The notes: generated by a model not told the origin, from the letters alone. Shown: positions 25,244 through 35,014, counted from the stretch's first letter. The stretch: DNA of 64,000 nt from an uncultured Clostridia bacterium (GCA_944368155.1 CALVWW010000003.1:62001-126000); one strand, 5' to 3'. Made by a program: numbers and translations.

Positions 25244-25975
25244 TTATGATTTTTTAAGTTTTTTATTTATCATGCGCTTTATCGACGTGCGGTGTTCTTC
25301 GCCGCCCAAAAGTTTGTATAAATTTTTGTGATGAGCAATCCATGTGAAAAGATTGATTGCAAGAAGGAGCATAAAACAGCCGATAACCCAGCCGTTTGAA
25401 AGCTCGGCACCGTAGCGCACGAAGAACTCTGCAGCCTGCCAGATTGAAAAGGCCGAAACGCCGAGAAGCGAGCCCATAGACCCCCACTCTGAAACGGCGA
25501 TATAGAGAAACACGAGCACGCATACGCCGAGACCGATGAATACGTACCACCACTGCTCGCACGCGAGCGAGACCCAGAAGAGGCCGAGCGTAGAAGCTAT
25601 GCCTTTCCCCCCTTTAAACTTCATTGTGACAGGGAAGATATGCCCTATAACCACGAACAGTCCGCAGAAATAGCGCATAAAGTCGGCAACATTCACATCA
25701 GTGCCGGCAAAAACGCTGTTTCTGAAGATGAAATATGCGCAGAGCACAGGCAGACCGCCCTTTAAAGCGTCGCAAAAGAAGTTGATTATTCCGACTTTTA
25801 AGCCGAAAGTGCGCATCATGTTCATTGTGCCGGGATTGCCGCTGCCCTGTTCGCGTATATCGCGGTTTTTAAATTGAGATATTATTACCGCAAAGTTGAA
25901 ACAGCCCACGAGGTAGCACACCGCCGCGGCAATTAAAAGATAGTACCAACTTTGGGATATATAGAACTGTTCCAT
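25244..25975 (-). CDS. plsY: Glycerol-3-phosphate acyltransferase
   Basis: Acylates glycerol-3-phosphate from acyl phosphate at the membrane, the first step of phospholipid synthesis. 243 residues with five or more helices. Motif 1 is REQGSGNPGTMNMMR near residues 41-55, motif 2 FKGGKGIASTLG near 123-134, and the third loop lies near 190. It has a C-terminal extension of about 25 residues beyond typical PlsY. It follows der by 3 bp on the same strand. Confidence 0.95.
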   Translation of the reverse strand: MEQFYISQSWYYLLIAAAVCYLVGCFNFAVIISQFKNRDIREQGSGNPGTMNMMRTFGLKVGIINFFCDALKGGLPVLCAYFIFRNSVFAGTDVNVADFMRYFCGLFVVIGHIFPVTMKFKGGKGIASTLGLFWVSLACEQWWYVFIGLGVCVLVFLYIAVSEWGSMGSLLGVSAFSIWQAAEFFVRYGAELSNGWVIGCFMLLLAINLFTWIAHHKNLYKLLGGEEHRTSIKRMINKKLKKS

Positions 25976-25978
25976 AAA

Positions 25979-27295
25979 TCACACATCTTCCTTCTTGTCG
26001 CGCGTGAGAATTTTTATGGGCGTGCCCGAGAAATCAAATGCCGAGCGCAGAGTGTTTTCCAAGAACCTTTCGTATGAGAAGTGCAGAAGCCTGCCGTCGT
26101 TGACGAACAGCGCAAATGCGGGCGGCGCCTCGGATACCTGCGTGGAATAATAGATTTTCAATCTGCGGCCGTTGTATGACGGCGGCTCGTTGGCGCGCAC
26201 GGCGGAGCTTATCACGTCGTTCAACACGCCCGTCTGAATGCGTTTATGCGAATTTTGATAAACTTCCTTTACGGCGGCAAGAATCTTATCCACTCTCTGC
26301 CCCGTCTTTGCAGAGATATAAATCGAGCGGAAATAGTCCATAAACTTTAAATCTTCCTTTAATTTATTCTGGAAGGTGTTTATGGTGTTGGTGTCCTTTT
26401 CAATCAAATCCCACTTATTCATGAGAATGAGCGAAGGTTTTCCCTGCTCGTGCACATAGCCTATTATCTTTGTATCCTGCTCTGTAAGACCTTCGGTGCT
26501 GTCGACAACAAGCACGCATACGTCGGCGCGGCGCACGGCATCGAAGGCGCGCATTACCGAATAATACTCGATATCGTCCTCCACCCTGCTCTTCTTTCTT
26601 ATTCCCGCAGTATCGATAATTGTATATTCCTCGCCGTCGGGAGCGGTGAAAAGGGTATCTATCGCGTCGCGCGTGGTGCCTGCTATGTCGGTTACAATTG
26701 AACGGTCGAAACCTAAAAGCCTGTTGACAAGGCTTGACTTACCTGCATTCGGCTTGCCGACTACGGCTATCTTTATGCTGTTGTCCTCTTCCGCCGGAAT
26801 TTTTTCGAAGTAACTAACGACCTCGTCCAAAAGGTCGCCAAGTCCCGTGCCGTGTTCCGAGGAGACGGGATAAGGCTCGCCGAGGCCGAGAGAATAGAAT
26901 TCGAAAATCTTTTCTTCGGAATATTCGTCTATCTTGTTGACGACAAGAATTACCGGTTTTTTGCTGCGGCGGAGCATATCCGCCACGTCGTAATCGGAAG
27001 ATGTGAGTCCCTCTTTGCCGTCGACAAAGAACAGAATGACTTGCGCCGTGTCTATCGCGACTTCGGCTTGTTTTTTAATCTCCCGCCACATGGTATCCTG
27101 AGATTTGAGCTCGATGCCGCCCGTATCCACCATAGAAAAGGCACGGCCCCGCCACTCGGCGTCGGCATACAGTCTGTCGCGCGTGACGCCCGGCCTGTCT
27201 TCGGTTATTGAAATTTTTCTGCCTGCCACCTTATTGAAAAAAGTGCTCTTGCCGACGTTAGGTCTGCCGACAATGGCGACGAGCGGTTTAGCCAT
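25979..27295 (-). CDS. der: Ribosome biogenesis GTPase Der (EngA)
   Basis: 438 residues with two tandem GTPase domains and a C-terminal KH-like domain, needed for 50S subunit assembly. G1 motifs are GRPNVGKST near residue 9 and GKPNAGKSS near 187; G3 is DTGG and DTAG; G4 is NKID and NKWD. The ATG at 27295 (MAKPLVAIVG) is preceded by AGAGGAG, so the longer in-frame extension is not used. It is in an operon with plsY. Confidence 0.97.
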   Translation of the reverse strand: MAKPLVAIVGRPNVGKSTFFNKVAGRKISITEDRPGVTRDRLYADAEWRGRAFSMVDTGGIELKSQDTMWREIKKQAEVAIDTAQVILFFVDGKEGLTSSDYDVADMLRRSKKPVILVVNKIDEYSEEKIFEFYSLGLGEPYPVSSEHGTGLGDLLDEVVSYFEKIPAEEDNSIKIAVVGKPNAGKSSLVNRLLGFDRSIVTDIAGTTRDAIDTLFTAPDGEEYTIIDTAGIRKKSRVEDDIEYYSVMRAFDAVRRADVCVLVVDSTEGLTEQDTKIIGYVHEQGKPSLILMNKWDLIEKDTNTINTFQNKLKEDLKFMDYFRSIYISAKTGQRVDKILAAVKEVYQNSHKRIQTGVLNDVISSAVRANEPPSYNGRRLKIYYSTQVSEAPPAFALFVNDGRLLHFSYERFLENTLRSAFDFSGTPIKILTRDKKEDV

Positions 27296-27451
27296 ATTGC
27301 TCCTCTTTAAATGTTTATTCCACATTATTATAATAAAATACTGCGTTTTTGTAAAGAAAAACGGCTTACCTTTTGAGGCAAGCCGTTCCATTTGTTATTT
27401 ACAGCCTGTAAAATTTCTTCCGCATCAGTTATCGTTAAACCGAAGCGTGCA

Positions 27452-27784
27452 TTAAAGCGTGAAACCTATACCGATTATGCCGCAGATATAGAGAATGAGC
27501 GCCACCCAATACACCGCTTTCCAGCTCTTGCCTCTGCCGCGCACATAGTCGTAGGCGGGGAAAGCGATTGCAATTAAAAGGGCAATCATTGAAACTATGT
27601 TGCATATGCCGCGCAGCGTACCCGCCCAGCCGACAGTGATATCAAAGAGGGCGAGAAGGGAAATGATAAAGCCGATGAACATTGCGACGCCGGCAAGGAC
27701 TATTCCCCAAAAGGCGCAGATTTTGGTTAAATCTCTGCGCTCCCTGCGCTCTGCCGTGCGGCGGCTGTTACTCTTTTTTGCCAT
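27452..27784 (-). CDS. Small three-helix membrane protein
   Basis: 110 residues, not recognised. A basic N-terminus (MAKKSNSRRTAERRERRD) precedes about three membrane helices with short loops. Two ATGs follow GGAGAG; the second (27784) has the better spacing of 8 bases. It lies alone between der and the pseudouridine synthase gene on the same strand. Confidence 0.72.
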   Translation of the reverse strand: MAKKSNSRRTAERRERRDLTKICAFWGIVLAGVAMFIGFIISLLALFDITVGWAGTLRGICNIVSMIALLIAIAFPAYDYVRGRGKSWKAVYWVALILYICGIIGIGFTL

Positions 27785-27863
27785 AATCATACTCTCCTTT
27801 ATATTTTGATTGAGTATATTATAGCACCGCGGCGGAAAGAATTCAAGATTTTAAAAAAACTAA

Positions 27864-28784
27864 TCACAGCTCTTTGAGTTTTTTGAGCACCGAGAGAAAA
27901 TAATCGGGGAGAGGAGCTGAAAACGTCATGCGTTTACCTGTCGAGGGGTGAGTGAGTTCGAGCTCCATAGCATGCAGCAGCTGGCCATTTAACGCAAACT
28001 TCTGCTTTTTTATGCCGTAGACGGGGTCGCCGACAATGGGATGACCGAGGTATTTTGCGTGCACCCTTATCTGATGCGTGCGCCCCGTTTTCAGATTGAA
28101 AAGGCAGAGCGTGTAACCTTCGTAGCGCTTTAAAACAGTAAACTCCGTTACAGCGAGTTTGCCCTTATCTGCCGGAACGACGGCCATTTTAAGCCTGTCT
28201 TTAGGGTCGCGGCCGATATAAGTGGTAACCGTGCCGCCGTCCTCCTTAAGATTGCCCTCCAAAAGAGCGATATATTGCCGCCTGCACGTCTTTTCGGCTA
28301 TCTGCCCGGAGAGCGAGATGTGCGCCGCGTCGTTTTTGGCGACGACGAGAAGGCCGGATGTATCCTTATCTATGCGGTGTACGATTCCGGGGCGGATAAC
28401 TCCGTTTATACCGCTCAAATTATCGAGATTATATAAAAGGGCGTTTACTAAAGTGCCCTCTTTGTTGCCGTTGCCCATGTGCACTGTCATCCCCTGCGGC
28501 TTGTTTATCACAGCGATATCTTCGTCCTGATAGACGATATCGAGAGGAATTGCCTCGGGCTTTGCGGAATATTCTTCGGCGGGAGGGACATTTACCTCCA
28601 GCACGTCGCCCGCCTTTACGCTCTGCGACGGCTTTGCCGGCTTGCCGTTTATTGTAACGCCGCCTCCCTCAAAGATTTTTTTGAGCGCAGAACGCGTTAC
28701 GTGCGGCATAATACTGTTCAAAAATACGTCGGCACGGGAGAACGCGCCCTCGGCGGTAAATTCAAAGCGCCCGTATTCACTCAT
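27864..28784 (-). CDS. RluA/RluD-family pseudouridine synthase
   Basis: 306 residues. An N-terminal S4 RNA-binding domain (ALKKIFEGGGVTINGKPAKPSQSVKAGD split around the key VTINGK) precedes the catalytic domain with GIVHRIDKDTSGLLVVAK (catalytic Asp near residue 137) and RTHQIRVH near 240. It modifies uridines in rRNA, probably 23S. Its ATG overlaps the lspA stop by 8 bp, so it is expressed with lspA, an arrangement common in Bacillota. Confidence 0.94.
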   Translation of the reverse strand: MSEYGRFEFTAEGAFSRADVFLNSIMPHVTRSALKKIFEGGGVTINGKPAKPSQSVKAGDVLEVNVPPAEEYSAKPEAIPLDIVYQDEDIAVINKPQGMTVHMGNGNKEGTLVNALLYNLDNLSGINGVIRPGIVHRIDKDTSGLLVVAKNDAAHISLSGQIAEKTCRRQYIALLEGNLKEDGGTVTTYIGRDPKDRLKMAVVPADKGKLAVTEFTVLKRYEGYTLCLFNLKTGRTHQIRVHAKYLGHPIVGDPVYGIKKQKFALNGQLLHAMELELTHPSTGKRMTFSAPLPDYFLSVLKKLKEL

Positions 28785-29493
28785 CTTTATCGCTCTCTTT
28801 AGCTTTTCCGCTCTCTTCAGGCAGAACCAAGTCCGCCGAAGCGCTTGCACCCGCTCCTTCCGAGCCGCCCTCTGAGGCGGAAGTTTTTAAACGGTCAGGC
28901 GTTTGAAGCTTTTTTTCCTCTTCGCGGCGGCGTTGCTCGGCCTGAGCCTCGCGCGCCTTTTTAGTGAGCGGGAACACGGCCCATTCGCTGAAGAAGAGTA
29001 AATCGAAGATGGCAATAACCAGCCCGACCATCAGCCAGATATCGGCAAAATTGCAATGAAAGGAGACAAAGCCGAAATTCATGCCGATAAAGTCGCGCAC
29101 TTCGCCCAGAGCAATTCTGTCGACAAGGTTACCCAAAGCGCCGGCAAGAGCCATGTAAACACAGAATTTTAAAAGCGCCGCGCGCTCGGGCAGAAGGAGA
29201 ACGACAAGGATAAATACGGGGACGGCTATGCATGTGAGCGCAATGAGAAGGGACATACCCCACTCGTATTCGCTCAGCCAGCCGAGGCTGGCTCCGTCGT
29301 TGCGGTGGCCGCTGCTAACCTCGATGAAGCCGGGAATTACAGTAAAATTCCAGTTATCGGCCTCTTCAAAGTGCTTCGTTAAGAGGTCGATTGCCAGCAT
29401 TGCTATGCATATTCCCAGAAACAGAGCGCTCTTCCAGCCGAAGTTGGCCTTGATTTTGCGCGCAATATTTACAAAAAAATCTTTGACTTTCAT
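28777..29493 (-). CDS. lspA: Lipoprotein signal peptidase (signal peptidase II)
   Basis: Cleaves prolipoprotein signal peptides in the membrane; lipoproteins are encoded in this window (ApbE, the ABC binding protein). 238 residues with four membrane helices. Family boxes are visible: DLLTKHF, RNDGASLGW (usually NxGxAFG), GNLVDRI and CNFADIW, the last two carrying the catalytic Asp pair. A charged Ala/Glu/Ser-rich C-terminal tail of about 50 residues is extra. The promoter TTAAGT-17-TATAAT on the minus strand has its -10 at 29511-29506, so the leader is only a few bases. Confidence 0.93.
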   Translation of the reverse strand: MKVKDFFVNIARKIKANFGWKSALFLGICIAMLAIDLLTKHFEEADNWNFTVIPGFIEVSSGHRNDGASLGWLSEYEWGMSLLIALTCIAVPVFILVVLLLPERAALLKFCVYMALAGALGNLVDRIALGEVRDFIGMNFGFVSFHCNFADIWLMVGLVIAIFDLLFFSEWAVFPLTKKAREAQAEQRRREEEKKLQTPDRLKTSASEGGSEGAGASASADLVLPEESGKAKESDKDE

Positions 29494-29587
29494 ATTTCGC
29501 ATATAATTATAGCATACGTGGCAAAAAAACTTAACCGTTTTAGAGTGAAAATTTTGCGACAGGCAAAATAAAATAATGGGACCGCGC

Positions 29588-29616
29588 TTTACATTTTTGC
29601 GCTCCTGTGATAAAAT
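29588..29616 (+). promoter_or_regulatory. Promoter of the CDF exporter gene
   Basis: TTTACA (29588-29593), 17-bp spacer, TAAAAT (29611-29616). A leader of about 30 bases with AAGGTGAGG before the ATG at 29653 follows. Confidence 0.65.
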
Positions 29617-29652
29617 AAGCGGACATACAAAGAGATAAATTTAAGGTGAGGC

Positions 29653-30816
29653 ATGAGTGAACTTTTGTTGCGGCTGTTTGTTCCCAAAGGGAACGCCGAC
29701 GACCCGAATGTGCGCACGCGGTGCGGACTGCTTTCGGGAATAACAGGCATAATACTAAATATCCTGCTCGTTGCAGGCAAGCTGACAGTGGGAATTATTG
29801 CCGGGTCTGTTGCGATTATCGCCGATGCAGTAAATAACTTTTCCGACGCCGCCTCCTCAGTGATAACGCTTGCAGGATTCAAGCTTGCCGGGCAGAAACC
29901 CGACAAAGAACATCCCTTCGGGCACGGAAGAATTGAATATGTGGCGGGACTGATTGTTTCGGTACTGATAATTTTTATGGGATTTGAGCTGGCGTGGTCG
30001 TCTGTCGAAAAAATTATCACCCCTGAAGCGGCGGAATTTTCTTACGCGGCCATGGGCGTGTTGATTGCGGCCATACTCGTAAAATTATGGATGTTCTATT
30101 TCAACCGCAAAATCGCAAAGCGCATTAACTCCGCATCCATCGCCGCGACGGCAACTGACTCGCTCTCAGACGTAGTGGCAACCTCTGTGGTACTTGCGTC
30201 GCTGATTGCAGGGCAGTACGTCGACTGGCCGATAGACGGCATTGCGGGCGTCGTGGTGGCAGTTTTCATATTCAAAGCGGGCTGGAGCGCCGTTAAGGCC
30301 ACGCAGGCACCCCTCTTGGGCAGGCCGATGAGTAAAGAGCTTGCCGACGAAATAGATAAGCTCGCCCTTGAACACGAGAACATACTGGGCATACACGACT
30401 TAATCTACCACGACTACGGCCCCGGCAGGGCAATAGTTTCCTTTCACGCCGAGGTTCCCGCAGACGGAAACCTCATGGAGACGCACGAACTTATCGACCA
30501 CATAGAACGAGAGATACGCGAAAAATTCGGCATAGAGGCAGTGATACATATGGACCCCATAGTCGTCGACGGCGACACCGAGGAAGTGCGGGAACTTGTG
30601 GAGGGCGTCGTTAAGGCCATTCATCCCGACGCCACCGTGCATGACCTGAGAATTGCAAACTGGGATAAAATTAAAAACGTTTATTTCGACGCTATATTCC
30701 CGTACGGCATGGATATGACAGACGGGGAAATAGCGGGGCGAATAAAGCAGGATATAAACGAAAAGAGCGGCTTAAACGCCGTCGTGCATATTGAGCACCC
30801 CTTTATAGAAAGCTGA
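29653..30816 (+). CDS. Cation diffusion facilitator (CDF) metal exporter
   Basis: 387 residues. Six membrane helices with the metal-site motifs ADAVNNFSDAASS (helix 2) and TATDSLSDVVATS (helix 5), and HPFGHGRIEY between, then a long cytoplasmic domain with His/Asp-rich segments that usually regulates by metal binding; it appears duplicated or extended (PDATVHDLRIAN). It should move Zn, Mn, Fe or Co ions out of the cell. A structured repeat starts 6 bp after its stop. Confidence 0.93.
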   Translation: MSELLLRLFVPKGNADDPNVRTRCGLLSGITGIILNILLVAGKLTVGIIAGSVAIIADAVNNFSDAASSVITLAGFKLAGQKPDKEHPFGHGRIEYVAGLIVSVLIIFMGFELAWSSVEKIITPEAAEFSYAAMGVLIAAILVKLWMFYFNRKIAKRINSASIAATATDSLSDVVATSVVLASLIAGQYVDWPIDGIAGVVVAVFIFKAGWSAVKATQAPLLGRPMSKELADEIDKLALEHENILGIHDLIYHDYGPGRAIVSFHAEVPADGNLMETHELIDHIEREIREKFGIEAVIHMDPIVVDGDTEEVRELVEGVVKAIHPDATVHDLRIANWDKIKNVYFDAIFPYGMDMTDGEIAGRIKQDINEKSGLNAVVHIEHPFIES

Positions 30817-30822
30817 CACCAC

Positions 30823-30946
30823 TCACAGAATTTCCGTGCAGGTGAAGCATGGAAATTCTTCGTGATTTTTAGGGCGTTGCCCTCGCGCGCGCAATCTTAA
30901 ATGCTCTCTTATTATATAATTGCACGCGCTCACCCAGTGAGCCTGC
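30823..30946 (+). repeat. Structured 3'-UTR repeat, copy 2 (after the CDF gene)
   Basis: Plus-strand copy of the element at 2958-3080. It keeps the same three hairpins: inner arms GAATTTCCGTGC and GCATGGAAATTC with loop AGGTGAA; AGGGC-GTT-GCCCT; and GCTCAC-CCA-GTGAGC. Several differences from copy 1 occur on both sides of the long stem and keep it paired. It begins 6 bp after the stop codon. Confidence 0.75.
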
Positions 30947-30960
30947 TGTCCACGCCTCAC

Positions 30961-31164
30961 TTCATAGCACAACGAGTGTCCGTTGTGCTATGAAGCGCCT
31001 CGGTCATCCCCCCTTTTACACAAGGGGAGCTTATCCGATAATTGCTCATGCAACCTCTATTTTTTCTCATCGACAAAAGCCTATTACTAAACCCCCGGAC
31101 TATCCGGGGGTTTTCGCTATACAATAACGCCTGCGGAGCGGAAGAAACTTTCTTCCGCTCCGCC
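30961..31164. other. Hairpin-rich spacer between two convergent genes
   Basis: Three further perfect stems follow the repeat: CTTCATAGCACAAC/GTTGTGCTATGAAG (30961-30996), AACCCCCGGA/TCCGGGGGTT (about 31090-31112, followed by TT, terminator-like) and GCGGAGCGGAAGAA/TTCTTCCGCTCCGC (31134-31164). The piece between (CCCCCCTTTTACACAAGGGGAGCT) is also inverted-repeat-like. No open frame of interest is present up to 31234. Confidence 0.5.
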
Positions 31165-31234
31165 GCTGTTACATTTAACAATTATTGCTCATTTGTGCAA
31201 CCATGCTTCAAATTATTCAGTGACAGCGGCGCTC

Positions 31235-31981
31235 TCAGCCCACCCTGTTCTTAGCCCTGCGCAAATCTTCCACAGACTGACGGGCGAGCTCGCCTGCCTT
31301 ATCGTACTGCTCCCCGGTTATAGCGCCGCGGGATAAAAGTTCCTCGGCATAGCCGTCCCGCCCGAGCGAAATGAACCCGCTCTTTTCACCGCGGAACAGG
31401 CGCAGCAAAGGCACGAAGAACGAGCGCAAATCAGAAAAGAGATTGCGCCTTGCCGCATAGTCGCAGTCGGCAGCAAACATCTCTTCATAAGCGGGGCGGC
31501 GCGGGAATATGTTTGCCGCAGACGAAAACAGCCCCGGGCGAACAGAGAAACGGCCTTCATACTCTTCGGGAATCAACGTTCCGTCTATAAGCGGGAGCGG
31601 CGAAGGGCCGACGAGCGAGAGTTTGCCCGTGATTACCGAAAGGAGCAGCGGCAGGTACTTAAGCCATGTGCAGCATATGTAGCCCTGTTTTTCTCCGCTC
31701 ATGTAATCGGAAAATACGCGCACTTCGACGGGTTTGCCCCCCTTGCCGACTATCCAGCAGCGGGTGCAGGCCCTGCCCGCATTTGCCCTGACCACTGCGG
31801 CGCACACCGCCGTGAGCGGCGAGGTGATAATAAAAAACACAAGCCCGAACAATAAGTCCAACGCCGACTTGGCAAAGAAACGGTAATTGAGCGCGATAAC
31901 GGCAATGACTATGGCCGCCGCGACTACGGAAAAAATTGCAATTCCCGCAGGCGACGACATAAACTCGAGAAACTCTTCCAC
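31235..31981 (-). CDS. Bacterial sugar transferase-like protein
   Basis: 248 residues. An N-terminal membrane helix and a second hydrophobic segment are followed by the sugar-transferase core: LKYLPLLLSVITGKLSLVGPSPLP near residues 117-140 (the family usually reads PQL.N...G.MS.VGPRP) and RFSVRPGLFS near 155. The family transfers a sugar-1-phosphate to undecaprenyl phosphate in polysaccharide synthesis. Loss of the Arg in VGPRP and the lack of surrounding glycan genes make its activity uncertain. It overlaps the stop/start with engB at 31981. Confidence 0.75.
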   Translation of the reverse strand: MEEFLEFMSSPAGIAIFSVVAAAIVIAVIALNYRFFAKSALDLLFGLVFFIITSPLTAVCAAVVRANAGRACTRCWIVGKGGKPVEVRVFSDYMSGEKQGYICCTWLKYLPLLLSVITGKLSLVGPSPLPLIDGTLIPEEYEGRFSVRPGLFSSAANIFPRRPAYEEMFAADCDYAARRNLFSDLRSFFVPLLRLFRGEKSGFISLGRDGYAEELLSRGAITGEQYDKAGELARQSVEDLRRAKNRVG

Positions 31982-32616
31982 TATTCGCCGCCCTCCTCTG
32001 TATTTTTCATGTCACTCTCCCCCTCCCCGCCGTGAAGGGCTATTACGCCCTCTATGCGCCCGAGGACCTGTTCAAGCCCCAGACGCGTCTGCGAGGATGT
32101 TAAAATTATGTTTCCCTCGCCGCACTTTAATTTTGCGGCGATTTTTTTTGTATTGCCCAGCCCTGCCATGCGCGAGAGCTTATCCGCCTTTGTAGCGACG
32201 ACCGTGAAAGGTATCAGCCCGGCATACAGAAAGTTTATCATGTTGACGTCGTCGGCAGTCGGTTCGTGGCGGATATCGACGAGCGAAAAGGCATGCGCGC
32301 AGTTGCTCCTGTCGGCAAAGAAATCTTCCATCAGGCGCGCCCAGCGTGCCTTTTCGGCCTTGGATACCTTGGCGAAGCCGTACCCCGGAAGGTCGGCGAG
32401 AATAAACGCGCCGAAATCGAAGTAGTTTACCAGCCGCGTCCTGCCCGGGTCCTTTGAAACGCGGGCAAGCTTTTTGCGGTTTGCAAGCATATTGATAAAG
32501 CTTGATTTCCCGACGTTAGACTTGCCGCAGACGGCGATTACAGGCTTTTCGGACTTAATGAACTGTGACTTTGAAGCTGCGCTGGTCACAAACGTAACAT
32601 CAGTTATCTTGAGCAT
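31981..32616 (-). CDS. engB: Ribosome biogenesis GTP-binding protein YsxC/EngB
   Basis: 211 residues. G1 CGKSNVGKSS near residue 30, switch region DPGRTRLVNYF, G3 DLPGYGFAKVS and G4 TKADKL are all present. It helps 50S assembly. It follows lon by 12 bp, the usual clostridial order, and ends in an acidic Glu/Gly tail (GGEGESDMKNTEEGGE). Confidence 0.96.
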   Translation of the reverse strand: MLKITDVTFVTSAASKSQFIKSEKPVIAVCGKSNVGKSSFINMLANRKKLARVSKDPGRTRLVNYFDFGAFILADLPGYGFAKVSKAEKARWARLMEDFFADRSNCAHAFSLVDIRHEPTADDVNMINFLYAGLIPFTVVATKADKLSRMAGLGNTKKIAAKLKCGEGNIILTSSQTRLGLEQVLGRIEGVIALHGGEGESDMKNTEEGGE

Positions 32617-32628
32617 ACGCGCCAGCCT

Positions 32629-34938
32629 TTAAAGCCCTACAATAGCGCTTTTGAACACCGCGCCCACATTGTTTACTGGGATAAAATTTATCTTTTCGCG
32701 GACATCCTTGGGAATCTCTTCGAGGTCCTTTTGATTGTCTTCGGGGATAATTACATTTTTAACGCCTGTGCGGTAGGCAGCGAGCGCCTTCTCCTTGAGG
32801 CCGCCGATGGGCAGCACGTTGCCGAGAAGGGTAATTTCGCCCGTCATTGCGATATCTCCGCGCACGGGCTTGTGCGTGAACGCAGAAAGAATGGCGGTCG
32901 CCATAGTTATGCCGGCGCTCGGCCCGTCTTTGGGCGTTGCCCCCTCGGGCACGTGAATGTGAATGTCTGTTGAATCGAATGCGCTGTCGTCAAGACCGTA
33001 GCGCGTGCTGTTGGAACGGATATAGCTTATTGCTGCACGGGCGCTCTCCTTCATTACGTCGCCAAGTTTTCCGGTGAGCTGAATTTCGCCCTTGCCGTGC
33101 ATGGCCGAGACCTCTATCGTAAGAGTGGTGCCGCCGACGGCCGTCCATGCAAGCCCGGTTGCGGCGCCCACCTCGTCGCGGCGGGGGGTATCGCTGTCCT
33201 GTTTGAAACGCGCGGGGCCGAGAAGCGAATGAAGGCTTTCGGCCGTCACCTTTCGCTTTGCTTTGCCTCCCTCGGCTACTTTTACCGCCACTTTGCGGCA
33301 CACAGCGTCTATCCTTCGTTCCAGAGTTCTGACGCCGGCTTCGCGTGTGTAGCCCTCTATTATGGCGCGGAGAGCACCGTCGGTGAAGGTTATATCTCCC
33401 TCTTGGAGGCCGTTCGACTTTATCCGTTTAGGGATTAAATAGCGTTTGGCTATCTGGAGCTTTTCCTCCTCGGTGTAACCGCTAAGCTCGATGAGCTCCA
33501 TTCTGTCGAGAAGGGGCGACGGAATTGTGTCCATGCTGTTGGCCGTGGTTATGAACAGCACCTTGGAAAGGTCGTACGGAACTTCAAGATACCTGTCGCG
33601 GAAAGTGTTGTTCTGGGCGGGGTCCAAAACTTCCAAAAGGGCGCTGGCGGGGTCGCCGCGCATATCGGAGGAGAGCTTGTCTATCTCATCGAGAAGAAAC
33701 ACGGGATTTATGGAACCTGCGTTTTTAATGCCGTATATTATGCGCCCCGGCATTGCGCCGACATAGGTGCGGCGGTGGCCGCGTATTTCCGCCTCGTCCT
33801 TTACGCCGCCGAGACTCATGCGCACGAACTTGCGTCCGAGAGCGCGGGCGACTGAAGTGGCAATAGACGTTTTGCCTACGCCCGGAGGACCTACAAAGCA
33901 CAGAATAGGCGCGTTTAAACTGTTTGTAAGTTTGAGGACTGCGAGATATTCGGTTATGCGCTCCTTAATCTTCTCCAGGCCGTAGTGGTCGTCATTGAGA
34001 ATTTTAACGGCGTCCTTAAGATTTTCGGTATCCTTTGTCTCCTCCTTCCACGGAAGGTCTATGAGCCAGTCGAGGTAGTTGCGGATAACGGTATATTCGG
34101 GAGAAGAGGATGACATCTTGTCCATTCTGGCTATCTCTTTGAGAGCCTTCTCCTCCACCTCCTGCGGCATACCCTTGGCCTTTATTTTTTCGACGAGCGC
34201 TTCGCGCTCGTCCTCGTCGTCTCCGAGTTCCGCATGAATGGCCTTGAGTTGTTCGCGAAGGTAATATTCCCGCTGGTTTTTATCGATATTCTGGCGCACG
34301 GCGGCATTTATCTTGCGCGCAAGGCGCATTACCTCAAGCTCGTCGTTGAGGCACTTTTCGAGCATTCTTAGCCGTTCGGTGACGTTTTCGCACTCGAGAA
34401 TTTTCAATTTGACTTCATCGCGCAGAGGCAGACTGTTTGCGGCGACGTTTACAAACTCGTCGGGGTCGCCGCACCTGTCCATGCGGGCAATATTGTCTTT
34501 CGAGATTCTGTTCTCGGAAGAAGTTATGTCGCGCATGATATCCTTTGCGGTACGGAAATATGCCTCCTCCAAAGTGAGGTCGCCGTGCACGGCCTTTAGT
34601 TCGTCGGCTTCGGCGAGAAAGCACTCGTCGAAGGTGAACCTGCGCACGCGAACGCGGCAGACGCCCTCGGCAAGAATACGCACGCTGTCGGAAGGCAGCC
34701 GCGTTATCTGCTTGATTTTAACGACGGTGCCTACCCTGCAGATATCTTCGTCTGTTATTTCCTCCTTTTCTGAATCGGGCTGAGTACAAACAAGAAGGCG
34801 CATATCGCCCTCGGCGGCGCGCTTTATCGCAGTGAGCGAAATAATTCTGCCCGCGTCGAAGGAAACGACCGTATCCGGGAATATGACCCGGCCGCGCATG
34901 GGCACGACGGGTATTTCATCAAAGTATTTAATAGGCAT
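32629..34938 (-). CDS. lon: ATP-dependent protease Lon
   Basis: 769 residues, full length. The N-terminal LON domain ([20 protein letters not shown]) is followed by the AAA+ module ([18 protein letters not shown]) and the C-terminal serine protease with [12 protein letters not shown] (catalytic Ser) and the Lys in [12 protein letters not shown]. It degrades misfolded and regulatory proteins in the cytoplasm. The ATG at 34938 lies 27 bases after a terminator-like hairpin and has a weak AGAGA ribosome-binding site. The longer in-frame start would run through that hairpin. Confidence 0.97.
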   Translation of the reverse strand: MPIKYFDEIPVVPMRGRVIFPDTVVSFDAGRIISLTAIKRAAEGDMRLLVCTQPDSEKEEITDEDICRVGTVVKIKQITRLPSDSVRILAEGVCRVRVRRFTFDECFLAEADELKAVHGDLTLEEAYFRTAKDIMRDITSSENRISKDNIARMDRCGDPDEFVNVAANSLPLRDEVKLKILECENVTERLRMLEKCLNDELEVMRLARKINAAVRQNIDKNQREYYLREQLKAIHAELGDDEDEREALVEKIKAKGMPQEVEEKALKEIARMDKMSSSSPEYTVIRNYLDWLIDLPWKEETKDTENLKDAVKILNDDHYGLEKIKERITEYLAVLKLTNSLNAPILCFVGPPGVGKTSIATSVARALGRKFVRMSLGGVKDEAEIRGHRRTYVGAMPGRIIYGIKNAGSINPVFLLDEIDKLSSDMRGDPASALLEVLDPAQNNTFRDRYLEVPYDLSKVLFITTANSMDTIPSPLLDRMELIELSGYTEEEKLQIAKRYLIPKRIKSNGLQEGDITFTDGALRAIIEGYTREAGVRTLERRIDAVCRKVAVKVAEGGKAKRKVTAESLHSLLGPARFKQDSDTPRRDEVGAATGLAWTAVGGTTLTIEVSAMHGKGEIQLTGKLGDVMKESARAAISYIRSNSTRYGLDDSAFDSTDIHIHVPEGATPKDGPSAGITMATAILSAFTHKPVRGDIAMTGEITLLGNVLPIGGLKEKALAAYRTGVKNVIIPEDNQKDLEEIPKDVREKINFIPVNNVGAVFKSAIVGL

Positions 34939-34965
34939 AATACAGTTCTCTTTGTTAAAAAAACA

Positions 34966-34984
34966 GGGGAGCACAACGCTCCCC
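34966..34984 (-). terminator. Terminator hairpin just upstream of lon
   Basis: On the minus strand GGGGAGC pairs with GCTCCCC, followed by TGTTTTTTT, only 27 bases before the lon ATG. It either ends the clpX transcript or controls lon by attenuation. Confidence 0.7.
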
Positions 34985-35014
34985 TTTAAAAGGCGGCATT
35001 GCCGCTTGATTTTT

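Noticed and set aside
30823-31200. CRISPR array in the hairpin-rich spacer
   Set aside because: The repeats are single hairpins of different sequence, not regularly spaced direct repeats, and no cas gene is near.
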